This document shows, piece by piece, positions 17,868-25,177 of a stretch of DNA of 64,000 nucleotides. Position numbers and translations under genes: made by a program. The notes beneath the pieces were generated by a model, which saw nothing but the letters and a program-made list of their open reading frames with translations, was not told where the DNA came from and ran no database searches. Positions within the stretch are counted from its first letter, which is position 1. Every line of letters begins with the position of its first letter. Source of the DNA: Bryobacteraceae bacterium (lineage in GTDB: Bacteria; Acidobacteriota; Terriglobia; Bryobacterales; Bryobacteraceae); assembly GCA_025056455.1 (NCBI GenBank), contig JANWVY010000002.1, forward strand, positions 1 to 64,000. The letters run 5' to 3'.

Positions 17868-17885
17868 AATCAGAGAAGATTCTTC

Positions 17886-18392
17886 ATGCCCCAGAGCGAA
17901 CTGATCACGATTCTGACGGTTTTCGTGGGACTCGTGGCGATCAGCCAGCTGGTACAGATGGCAGCGCTTGTTCTGCTGCAAAGAAGAGCTAAGGCCCTTC
18001 AAGAACAAGTGGCTGCCTTCACGCCACGCGCCGAGCAGTTGCTAAAAACCGCGCAGGAAACCCTCGAGCAAAGCCGTCGTCAGATTGCAGAAGTAACCAC
18101 GCGAGCCAGCGCGATTTTGGACTCCACCCGTACTCAAATCCAGTGCGTGGAGTCGCTCCTGCAAGATGTCAGCGGCCGCGCTCGGTCTCAAATGGACCGG
18201 GCGGAACTGGTGCTTGATGATACGCTAAACCGGGTGCAAGAGGCGGTTACCTTAGTGCACCGGGGCCTGACGCGCCCCCTTCGCGAAATCCAGGGTGTAT
18301 CGGCGGGCATTCGGGCGGCCGTCGGGCACTTACTAAAGGGGGGCCGGCCAAGCGTTGCTCAGGCGACTCAGGACGAGGAGATGTTCATCTGA
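17886..18392 (+). CDS. Membrane-anchored coiled-coil protein (DUF948-like), unknown function
   Basis: 168 residues: one N-terminal membrane helix (LITILTVFVGLVAISQLVQMAAL region), then a long amphipathic helical stretch (QVAAFTPRAEQLLKTAQETL to LVHRGLTRPLREIQGVSAGI) resembling DUF948/YtxG partners of YtxH proteins. It probably forms a coiled coil in the cytoplasm. The stop TGA at 18390-18392 overlaps the proposed CTG start of the next gene. Confidence 0.65.
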   Translation: MPQSELITILTVFVGLVAISQLVQMAALVLLQRRAKALQEQVAAFTPRAEQLLKTAQETLEQSRRQIAEVTTRASAILDSTRTQIQCVESLLQDVSGRARSQMDRAELVLDDTLNRVQEAVTLVHRGLTRPLREIQGVSAGIRAAVGHLLKGGRPSVAQATQDEEMFI

Positions 18393-19156
18393 TCGATATC
18401 CACAGCCATATTTTGTATGGCCTGGATGATGGACCGAAAACGCTCGAAGAGAGCTTGGCCATGCTCCGGCTGGCCGCAGCCAACGGCACCACCGACATCG
18501 TCGCGACTCCCCACGCAAACCTCCAGTTCGCCTTCCAGCCGGATTTGATCAACCAGCGCTTAGAAGAACTCCAGAGAGTTTGCAACGGCTCGCCCCGAAT
18601 ATACTCGGGCTGCGACTTTCATCTCACCTGGGATAATTTGCAAGACGCCCTCGCCCACCCCAACAAATACACCATCAATCATCACAATTATTTACTCGTG
18701 GAATTTTCAGACATGTGGATTTTCCATAACACGGAGGAAATCTTCGCCTCGCTGCGAAGTCGAGGGATCATACCCGTAATCACGCATCCCGAGCGAAACA
18801 GCTTGCTGCAACGGAGGCTTCCGTCGCTGACCCGCTGGATCGAACAAGGGGCACTGATTCAAGTCACGGCGCAATCCTATCTCGGACGCTTCGGCCGGTC
18901 GGCGCAGAAATTTAGCCGCCAGCTGATGCAACTCGGGTTGGTCCATTTCGTAGCCAGCGACGCCCATGATACACAACACCGGCCCCCCGACTTAGGCGAG
19001 GCCTTCACCTGGGTCGCCAAACACTACGGCCAACCTACCGCGCAGAGACTTTTTGTGGACAACCCGAAGGCAGCGCTGGAGGGTCGGCCGCTGCCGCCAG
19101 TGACCCAGAGTTCCCTACCCCAGCCTCGCCGGTGGTTTGAATTCTGGAAACGCTAG
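18389..19156 (+). CDS. PHP-family tyrosine phosphatase, CpsB/YwqE type, probable CTG start
   Basis: Metal-dependent protein tyrosine phosphatase of the PHP fold, usually acting on the BY-kinase that controls capsule or exopolysaccharide synthesis. Visible motifs: IDIHSHIL (first HxH), GLDDGP, ATPH, THPERN and the last metal ligands ASDAHD. A TTG start at 18413 would cut off the HxH metal ligands. The family starts M-I-D-I-H-S-H, which points to CTG at 18389 (or ATC at 18392), with GAGGAG at 18375-18380 ideally spaced. The CTG overlaps the previous stop (CTGA). About 255 residues. No BY-kinase gene is in the window. Confidence 0.85.
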   Translation: MIDIHSHILYGLDDGPKTLEESLAMLRLAAANGTTDIVATPHANLQFAFQPDLINQRLEELQRVCNGSPRIYSGCDFHLTWDNLQDALAHPNKYTINHHNYLLVEFSDMWIFHNTEEIFASLRSRGIIPVITHPERNSLLQRRLPSLTRWIEQGALIQVTAQSYLGRFGRSAQKFSRQLMQLGLVHFVASDAHDTQHRPPDLGEAFTWVAKHYGQPTAQRLFVDNPKAALEGRPLPPVTQSSLPQPRRWFEFWKR

Positions 19157-19199
19157 CTTGGTTGAGCGATGCGAGAGGCCAGGCGTTAGAATACGCTAA

Positions 19200-20414
19200 G
19201 TGACTCCTTCCGTGCCCCCGCAAACGCCTGCGACCGGCATGACGGGCACCGTGCTGTCCGGTTTCTTTCTGCTCGGTATGTTGCTAGCGTTCTTAGGTGC
19301 CGTGATGCCAAGCTGGGGTTACCATTTATCTTCCGATTACCTCGAAGTTGGCAACTACTATTTAAGCTTGGTTGGGGGCATCTTATTGTCGGCCCCGGTG
19401 GGACAGCGGTTTCTCTCCACGCGCCGGGTACGGTTACCTTTGGTGCTGACGGCCGTGCTTGCAGCAGGCTCGCTGTTTTACTTGGGGGCGGTCGGTCCAC
19501 CGTGGCCTGCAAGCTGGCGCATGGCTGGCCTGGGCGCCTGCGGTTTCAGCGCAGGTATCCTCCACAGTGGCCTTTTTACGGCCATCTCCCCCCTCTACCG
19601 GAGAGATCCAGCAGCTACGGTAAATCTTTCTGGGCTCCTGTTTGGTTTAGGGGCCCTGACCACCGCTTTATTCGTAGCTACCACGTTCTACGTTTATAAA
19701 ACCAGCGCTATTCTATTTTTTCTCGGCGTAATTCCAGCCTTGCTCGCAGGACAGTTCAGCCGAATGCAGTTGCCAGAAGGTGACGACTGGCCCTTGACTC
19801 GGGAAATCGATGCCGATCTTCAAAGTCCAGCGGTCTATTTATTTTCCTTTCTGCTGTTTTTCCAGTTTGGCAATGAATGGGCCATCGCGGGGTGGCTGCC
19901 GTTGTTTTTAGTGCAGCGGCTTGGCATCAGTCCCTCTCGTTCGTTAATGCTGCTGGCGCTGTTCTGGTTTGCCTTGATTCTGGGGCGGTTTGTCGTGCTG
20001 GCCATCCTTCCAAAGGTTAGTCACGGCCGCTTGCTGCTAGCCAGCGTCACGGCAGCCATGCTCGGCTGCATCATTCTCACCTTCACCAACAATATGTTTG
20101 GAGCCAGTGTGGCCTTGGCGTTCACGGGTTGCGGCTTCGCCGCCATCTATCCGATCGTTGTGGAAAAGATCGGATCCCGTTTCCGTTCTTACCATCCAGG
20201 CCATTTCAACGGCTTATTTTCCTTCGCCGTCACCGGGGGACTGCTGGCGAGCGCCTCGCTTGGTTATTTTGCCCACTGGCTCGGCATCCAGGTGATTATG
20301 GGTTTGCCCTTTCTCGGCAGCATCGCCGTGTTCGTCTTGGTCATCCTCATCTGGCTTGAAACCAAATTGCATGAGCCAGATAACTTTCCCCCCTCATCCA
20401 ACATGTTACAGTGA
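19200..20414 (+). CDS. Major facilitator superfamily transporter
   Basis: 404 residues from a GTG start, with about 12 hydrophobic segments split by a central cytoplasmic stretch (FSRMQLPEGDDWPLTREID), the usual MFS layout. The arrangement resembles the FucP/NarK-like or 'YfkF' branches, but no substrate-specific motif can be named. It lies 43 bp after the PHP phosphatase and 10 bp before the sulfite-oxidase-like gene, so it may be part of that operon. Confidence 0.75.
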   Translation: MTPSVPPQTPATGMTGTVLSGFFLLGMLLAFLGAVMPSWGYHLSSDYLEVGNYYLSLVGGILLSAPVGQRFLSTRRVRLPLVLTAVLAAGSLFYLGAVGPPWPASWRMAGLGACGFSAGILHSGLFTAISPLYRRDPAATVNLSGLLFGLGALTTALFVATTFYVYKTSAILFFLGVIPALLAGQFSRMQLPEGDDWPLTREIDADLQSPAVYLFSFLLFFQFGNEWAIAGWLPLFLVQRLGISPSRSLMLLALFWFALILGRFVVLAILPKVSHGRLLLASVTAAMLGCIILTFTNNMFGASVALAFTGCGFAAIYPIVVEKIGSRFRSYHPGHFNGLFSFAVTGGLLASASLGYFAHWLGIQVIMGLPFLGSIAVFVLVILIWLETKLHEPDNFPPSSNMLQ

Positions 20415-20424
20415 TCGAAAGCCA

Positions 20425-21564
20425 ATGATTTCCCGACGCACATGGGTGCCGCTTGCCGCCATCGGTTTTGCCAAGACCTTGCGCGCCCAGAAGGAGCTAA
20501 CGGTTGCGGGCAAGAAACCGCTTTTGGTGTTGAATGATTTCCCTGAGGATCTAGAAACTCCCGCAGAATACTTTGACCGCTGGATTACACCCAATGATGT
20601 TTTCTTTGTGCGCCAGCATCTGCCGCGGCCAAAGATGGATCCGTCAAGCTACCGGTTAGAGATTTCCGGAATGGTCGGCTCGCCCGTGCAATTAAGCTTA
20701 GAGGAGCTGAGGAAGCTGCCGCAAACCACGGTGGTGGCAACCCTGGAATGCGCTGGCAATGGCCGGAGCTACTACCGGCCGCGCATGCCCGGGCTGCCGT
20801 GGTCCAAAGGCGCCATTGGCAATGCCGAGTGGCGGGGCCCCCGGATTTCCGATCTACTAAAAAAGGCTGGCGGCGTGGCTTCCGGCGCGCAGTACGGCAC
20901 GTTTGACGGCGCGGACGTGGGCCTTGCCCAGACACCTGACTTTATCCGTTCGGTTCCGGTTCGCAAACTCTTGCACCCAGCCACCATTCTGGCCCTCGAG
21001 ATGAACGGCGAGCCGCTTCCCGAGCTGCACGGCTTTCCTGCCCGATTAGTTGTTCCCGGATGGGATGGCGCAAGCTGGGTGAAATGGGTGACGAAGATCG
21101 TCCTCAGCGAAAAACCTGATTCTGGCTTTTATATGGCGACTGCCTACAAATATCCCCGGCGCCTCACGCCGCCCGGCGTCCCGCCCAGGCCGGAAGAGAT
21201 GGAGAGTATCGAAGGCATGGCCGTGAAATCCTTTTTCACCAAGCCCGCGCGCGAGGCCAAATTTAAGCTCGGTCCCGTACTTTTGCAAGGGGTGGCCTGG
21301 GCCGGCGAGCACCGTGTGCTGCGCGTCGAAGTCTCTGTCGACGGCGGCGCCAGCTGGCGACAGGCCCGGCTTTCACCACAAAATCTGCCGTTCGCCTGGC
21401 GACTGTGGAGTTTTGAATGGACTCCCAGGGCGCCCGGTTATTACCTTGCCTGCGTTCGAGCCACAGACTCCGCAGGCCGCACCCAGCCGATTGAAGCACC
21501 CTGGAATCCTTCAGGCTATCTGTGGAATTCCATTGAGCGCATCGGCCTGCTGGTTGAGGCTTAG
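20425..21564 (+). CDS. Sulfite oxidase-type molybdopterin enzyme (SorA/SoxC-like)
   Basis: 379 residues. The start at 20425 gives MISRRTWVPLAAIG, a twin-arginine export signal, so the protein is periplasmic. The molybdopterin domain carries ATLECAGNGRS, whose Cys109 is the expected Mo ligand, then GLPWSKGAIGNAEWRG and PARLVVPGWDGASWVKW. A C-terminal dimerisation domain (VLRVEVSVDGGASWRQA, LWSFEWTP) completes the family layout. It probably oxidises sulfite and passes electrons to the cytochrome c encoded right after it. No sulfite-specific assay residue can be proved by eye; related enzymes act on other oxyanions. Confidence 0.85.
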   Translation: MISRRTWVPLAAIGFAKTLRAQKELTVAGKKPLLVLNDFPEDLETPAEYFDRWITPNDVFFVRQHLPRPKMDPSSYRLEISGMVGSPVQLSLEELRKLPQTTVVATLECAGNGRSYYRPRMPGLPWSKGAIGNAEWRGPRISDLLKKAGGVASGAQYGTFDGADVGLAQTPDFIRSVPVRKLLHPATILALEMNGEPLPELHGFPARLVVPGWDGASWVKWVTKIVLSEKPDSGFYMATAYKYPRRLTPPGVPPRPEEMESIEGMAVKSFFTKPAREAKFKLGPVLLQGVAWAGEHRVLRVEVSVDGGASWRQARLSPQNLPFAWRLWSFEWTPRAPGYYLACVRATDSAGRTQPIEAPWNPSGYLWNSIERIGLLVEA

Positions 21565-21565
21565 C

Positions 21566-21880
21566 ATGCCAGTGCCAAACATGAGAGTACTATTTTGTTT
21601 CACCATCTTGCTTGTAGCCGGCCTTGCGGCCGACCCCTCGTTGATTGAGAAGGGAAAAGCCGAAGAAAGACGAGCCTGTGTCGGTTGCCACGGGCTCCAA
21701 ATCATCCATGTGCAGCGTTTGTCCCGCGCCGTCTGGGACCGCGAGCTCACGAAAATGGTGAACTGGGGTGCTCAAATTCGCGAGCGCGAAGCTCTGCTAG
21801 AGTACTTGGCGACGAGCTTCAGCGAGGATAAGCCCCCGGCGGAATTGCGGCTCTCCGCTGAGGGCACTGCTCGAAAGTGA
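21566..21880 (+). CDS. Small monoheme c-type cytochrome (SorB-like electron acceptor)
   Basis: 104 residues: a signal peptide (RVLFCFTILLVAGLAA), one heme motif CVGCH (38-42) and the pattern R-S-x-x-x-W-D-x-x-x-x-x-M-V-x-W-G-A that follows the heme in sulfite dehydrogenase cytochromes. It begins 1 bp after the stop of the molybdopterin enzyme, so the two are translated together and probably form a periplasmic SorAB-like pair. An ATG 15 bp downstream (21581) is the other possible start. Confidence 0.8.
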   Translation: MPVPNMRVLFCFTILLVAGLAADPSLIEKGKAEERRACVGCHGLQIIHVQRLSRAVWDRELTKMVNWGAQIREREALLEYLATSFSEDKPPAELRLSAEGTARK

Positions 21881-21886
21881 CCCTCC

Positions 21887-22858
21887 ATGAGCATCGCGGT
21901 CCAGGCTGCAGCGCCGAATCTGAAACTTGTCGATCTGCGCGAAATTAGCGGCAGCAGCTTGGTTCCGTTGCTCGAAGAAGAGATTGACTGGTGGCGCCGG
22001 ACACTGTTCTGGGACATGCGGTCTTCCGCGGAACTCGTTGTCAAATTCGTCAATCTCGGTTCCCTCCAGGGCGGCGCCCTGCTTCACCAAGAGCGGGTCG
22101 TCGGCTACACCTATTATGTTCTTGAGGGCAGCAAGGGACTCATCGGCGATGTCTACATGTTGCGCGAGTTTCGCGATATTTTCTGGGAAAATCGGCTAAT
22201 TCAGCACGCACTCGATGATCTCCGCGCCAAGCATGGCATTCGTCGAGTGGAATCGCAACTCCTGCTGATTGAAGCACCACTGGCTCACGTCATGCCGCGA
22301 GCCGAGCATGTGCGCGCCTACCATCGCATGTTCTTAATGCGGAGCATCAAACCGCTCGGGCTATCGCCGGTGGAGGTAGGTCCTAGCCTTTTGTTTGAGC
22401 CTTGGCGGGAGGAATGCATGGACGAGGCCGCACGCCTCATTGCGGAAAGCTATGCTGGCCATGTTGACAGTGAGATTAATGACCAGTATCAAAGCCCGCA
22501 TGGCGCGCGAAAATTCTTGGACACGATGATTCACTATCCCGGTTGCGGAGAATTTTGCCAGCCTGCCTCCTGGGTCGCTTTTCAGAAAGACACAGGTTTG
22601 GTGTGCGGTCTGGTTCTAGCCAGCGTGGTGGCTCCAGGCGTGGGACACATCACTCAAGTTTGTGTCGCTAAGGCTTGGCGCGGCATGGCCATTGGATACG
22701 AGCTACTGCGGCGTGCAATGGCCTCGTTTGACGATCTTGGCTGCCACCGGGTCGGGCTTACCGTGACAGCATCCAATCATGAGGCGGTCCGGTTGTATCA
22801 GAGGATGGGGTTCGTTAACATTCGCGACTTCGCGGCTCATGTTTGGACTGGGCTGTAG
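21887..22858 (+). CDS. GNAT-family N-acetyltransferase (two GNAT halves)
   Basis: 323 residues. The C-terminal half has a clear GNAT acetyl-CoA site: ITQVCVAKAWRGMAIGYELLRRAM, then GLTVTASNHEAVRLYQRMGF. The N-terminal half (VVGYTYYVLEGSKGLIGDVYML) looks like a second, weaker GNAT fold. The substrate is unknown. It starts 6 bp after the cytochrome gene, but this is probably operon packing. Convergent with recJ. Confidence 0.75.
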   Translation: MSIAVQAAAPNLKLVDLREISGSSLVPLLEEEIDWWRRTLFWDMRSSAELVVKFVNLGSLQGGALLHQERVVGYTYYVLEGSKGLIGDVYMLREFRDIFWENRLIQHALDDLRAKHGIRRVESQLLLIEAPLAHVMPRAEHVRAYHRMFLMRSIKPLGLSPVEVGPSLLFEPWREECMDEAARLIAESYAGHVDSEINDQYQSPHGARKFLDTMIHYPGCGEFCQPASWVAFQKDTGLVCGLVLASVVAPGVGHITQVCVAKAWRGMAIGYELLRRAMASFDDLGCHRVGLTVTASNHEAVRLYQRMGFVNIRDFAAHVWTGL

Positions 22859-22953
22859 GGTATCCGACGCGAAGAGGGTACCTACGGTTTTCGACTTTTC
22901 GCACCGCTTGAGGAAGGTTCAAACTGGCCGCTCGAAGAAAGCTAGGGCGCGTC

Positions 22954-24678
22954 TTAGCGGAGCGGCCGGATATCCTTTAGCTGGATGCTCCAGCCGGGAT
23001 AGCCACGCGCCTTGCCATAAGGGTCCTCCTCAAAATAGACGACGGCGTCCAGGCGTGCGCCCGGTACGAGCGCCTCTGCCTTATCGGCGAAATTCCAAGC
23101 TTTAAGAAAAAGCGTGCGGGCGCCTTGGCGCAAGCCGATCTGCAAGTGCCTGTCCTTCACGATGGCTGGTGCCTGGCAGACCTCGAGCTGGCGCACCAAA
23201 AACTGGGGCGAGGGATTTCCGGCGCCGAACGGCGCCAGCGCGAGCACCTGCCCCACGCTCACATCGTTCACCTCCTCAAAACTAAGCTCGGCGTCGATCT
23301 CCAGTTGGGGTCGAAGATCCTCCGGTTGAAGATACTGCTTGGCGTAGTCGTTCAGGCGCTGGCGCAATTCATTTACGCGCTCAGCGGGAAGCGTCACGCC
23401 TGCCGCCATGCGATGTCCTCCGAAGCGCGTGAACAGATCCGACATTGATTCCAGGGCCTCGAGTAGATGAAAAGAGGGGACGCTCCTCCCGGAGCCATGG
23501 GCCTCGCCATTCTCCTCCCCAAGAACCAAAGTGGGACGGCAAAAGCGATCGACCAACCGGCTGGCAACAATTCCCAAGACGCCTCGGTGCCACTGCCGGC
23601 CGCAGAAAACCAGAGCTGCTTGATCGTCGGTGATGGGTGTGCGTTCACACTCTTCGAGGATTGCCGCCACGATATCGGCCTCAGTTTGCTGGCGCTCTTG
23701 ATTTAGTCCTTGCAGGCGTTCAGCGAAAGCTTGTGCTGCTGTGTCATCCTCGGCCAGGAACAATTGGATGACAGCTTCAGCATGAGCCATGCGGCCCGCT
23801 GCATTGAGACGCGGGGCGAGGCGAAACGCCAGCTGGCTGGCTGATGGCAACTCTCCAGACTGAAAACCCGCCACCCGCATCAAGGCTCGCAGGCCAGCGT
23901 TTTTGATCGATCGAAAGCCTTCCAATCCATACTTGACGATGATCCGGTTCTCGCCCTGAAGGGGCACCACGTCCGCCACCGTCGCCAGAGCCACAATTTT
24001 GAGAAAAGATTCCTCCAAGCGCCTAATTTTCCCCGCGGGCCAGTTCAATTCCCGAAACAGCGCCTGCACCAGCTTGAAAGCCACTGCGGCCCCACACAGG
24101 TTTTTGTCCGGGTAGGGACAATCCGGACGGTTCGGATTGAGGACAGCTACAGCACGGGGGATCTCCAGATCCGGCAAGTGATGATCGGTGATGATAACGT
24201 CCAAGTTGAGTTCGCGTGCCCGCTCGACAACCTGGCTGGCACGGATGCCCGTATCCACACTGACAACGAGGGTGACTCCTTGATTCGCAGCCTGTTCCAG
24301 CACACTGGTCCGCATGCCGTAGCCCTCTTTGAGCCGGTCAGGAATGTAGAAGGTGGCCCGGCCACCGGCGATTTCGATCGCTTTTTTGAGAATCACGATC
24401 GAACAGGTTCCATCCACATCGTAGTCACCATAGAGCAAAACGCTTTCCTGCCGCTCCACGGCCTGCCGTAAACGCCGCGCTGCTGCGCGCATATCGGCCA
24501 AGCAATACGGGTCGAGCAAATCCTCGAGGCGGGGCCACAGAAATTGGCGCGCGGCCGCCGGGTCGGCGTAGCCGCGCCGCACTAAGACCCTGGCTGCTGG
24601 AGCTTGAATACCCAGTACTCGACACAGCCGCCGCACAAGGCCTTCATCCACATCCGGGAGTAGCCAGCGGGCCATCAT
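22954..24678 (-). CDS. recJ: Single-stranded-DNA-specific exonuclease RecJ
   Basis: 574 residues, normal length. DHH phosphoesterase motifs are present: LLYGDYDVDGTCS (Asp85, Asp87, Asp89), SVDTGI, DVIITDHHLPD (DHH at 165-167), AAVAFKL and ALATVADVVPL; then DHHA1 with FGGHRMAAG and an OB-like end. It degrades single-stranded DNA 5' to 3' in recombination and base-excision repair. It is the last gene of a leftward operon that begins with a microcompartment shell gene, and starts 4 bp after the preceding stop. Confidence 0.95.
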   Translation of the reverse strand: MMARWLLPDVDEGLVRRLCRVLGIQAPAARVLVRRGYADPAAARQFLWPRLEDLLDPYCLADMRAAARRLRQAVERQESVLLYGDYDVDGTCSIVILKKAIEIAGGRATFYIPDRLKEGYGMRTSVLEQAANQGVTLVVSVDTGIRASQVVERARELNLDVIITDHHLPDLEIPRAVAVLNPNRPDCPYPDKNLCGAAVAFKLVQALFRELNWPAGKIRRLEESFLKIVALATVADVVPLQGENRIIVKYGLEGFRSIKNAGLRALMRVAGFQSGELPSASQLAFRLAPRLNAAGRMAHAEAVIQLFLAEDDTAAQAFAERLQGLNQERQQTEADIVAAILEECERTPITDDQAALVFCGRQWHRGVLGIVASRLVDRFCRPTLVLGEENGEAHGSGRSVPSFHLLEALESMSDLFTRFGGHRMAAGVTLPAERVNELRQRLNDYAKQYLQPEDLRPQLEIDAELSFEEVNDVSVGQVLALAPFGAGNPSPQFLVRQLEVCQAPAIVKDRHLQIGLRQGARTLFLKAWNFADKAEALVPGARLDAVVYFEEDPYGKARGYPGWSIQLKDIRPLR

Positions 24679-24682
24679 GCGC

Positions 24683-25177
24683 TCAGTTGCGGGAGAAGTA
24701 CATGCTGTCGTCGTCGCTTTCCTCTTCCGTTTCGCCGTCGCTCACCGCCATATCGATCTGGTCGACGATCTCGAGCAGTTCCTCGTACCATTCAGTGCGC
24801 ATGTCAAACAGGTAGAAGCGGTTGTGGTATTCGAAAGTAAGCTCGACCGAGCAGGTGAAACCGGCAAATGGTTTGAGCTCCTTGAGCCGGCGTTCGAGGG
24901 CCCGCCGTTCTTGGGGGCTCAGATCGGTCTCTGGCAACCGCTCGAGCGCATCATCAATCACACTAGGATCGAGCTCGCCGTGACTGAGCAGCATCATTTT
25001 GACGCCGAGCTGAAGGGCACAGTCAATGAACTTGCGAAAATCGGGCTCCCGGCGGACATCCCATAAAACAAGCCCTTGACGGCGAAAGTCAGCGACCATG
25101 CCCTGAAAAACGGCGATGTTCCGGCTGGTGAGATAGGCGTGCATCTCTTGTTTCAAGGTATCGAGGTTCGGCTTCAT
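24683..25177 (-). CDS. Conserved-looking protein of unknown function
   Basis: 164 residues, soluble, no signal or membrane helix. It opens with a helical part (LDTLKQEMHAYLTSRNIAVFQGM), has a mid-section VLWDVRREPDFRKFIDCALQLGVKMMLLSH, and ends in a strongly acidic tail (DGETEEESDDD). I do not recognise the family. The ATG overlaps the aldehyde dehydrogenase stop (ATGA) and its stop lies 4 bp from recJ, so it is translated as part of that operon and is surely a real gene. Confidence 0.7.
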   Translation of the reverse strand: MKPNLDTLKQEMHAYLTSRNIAVFQGMVADFRRQGLVLWDVRREPDFRKFIDCALQLGVKMMLLSHGELDPSVIDDALERLPETDLSPQERRALERRLKELKPFAGFTCSVELTFEYHNRFYLFDMRTEWYEELLEIVDQIDMAVSDGETEEESDDDSMYFSRN

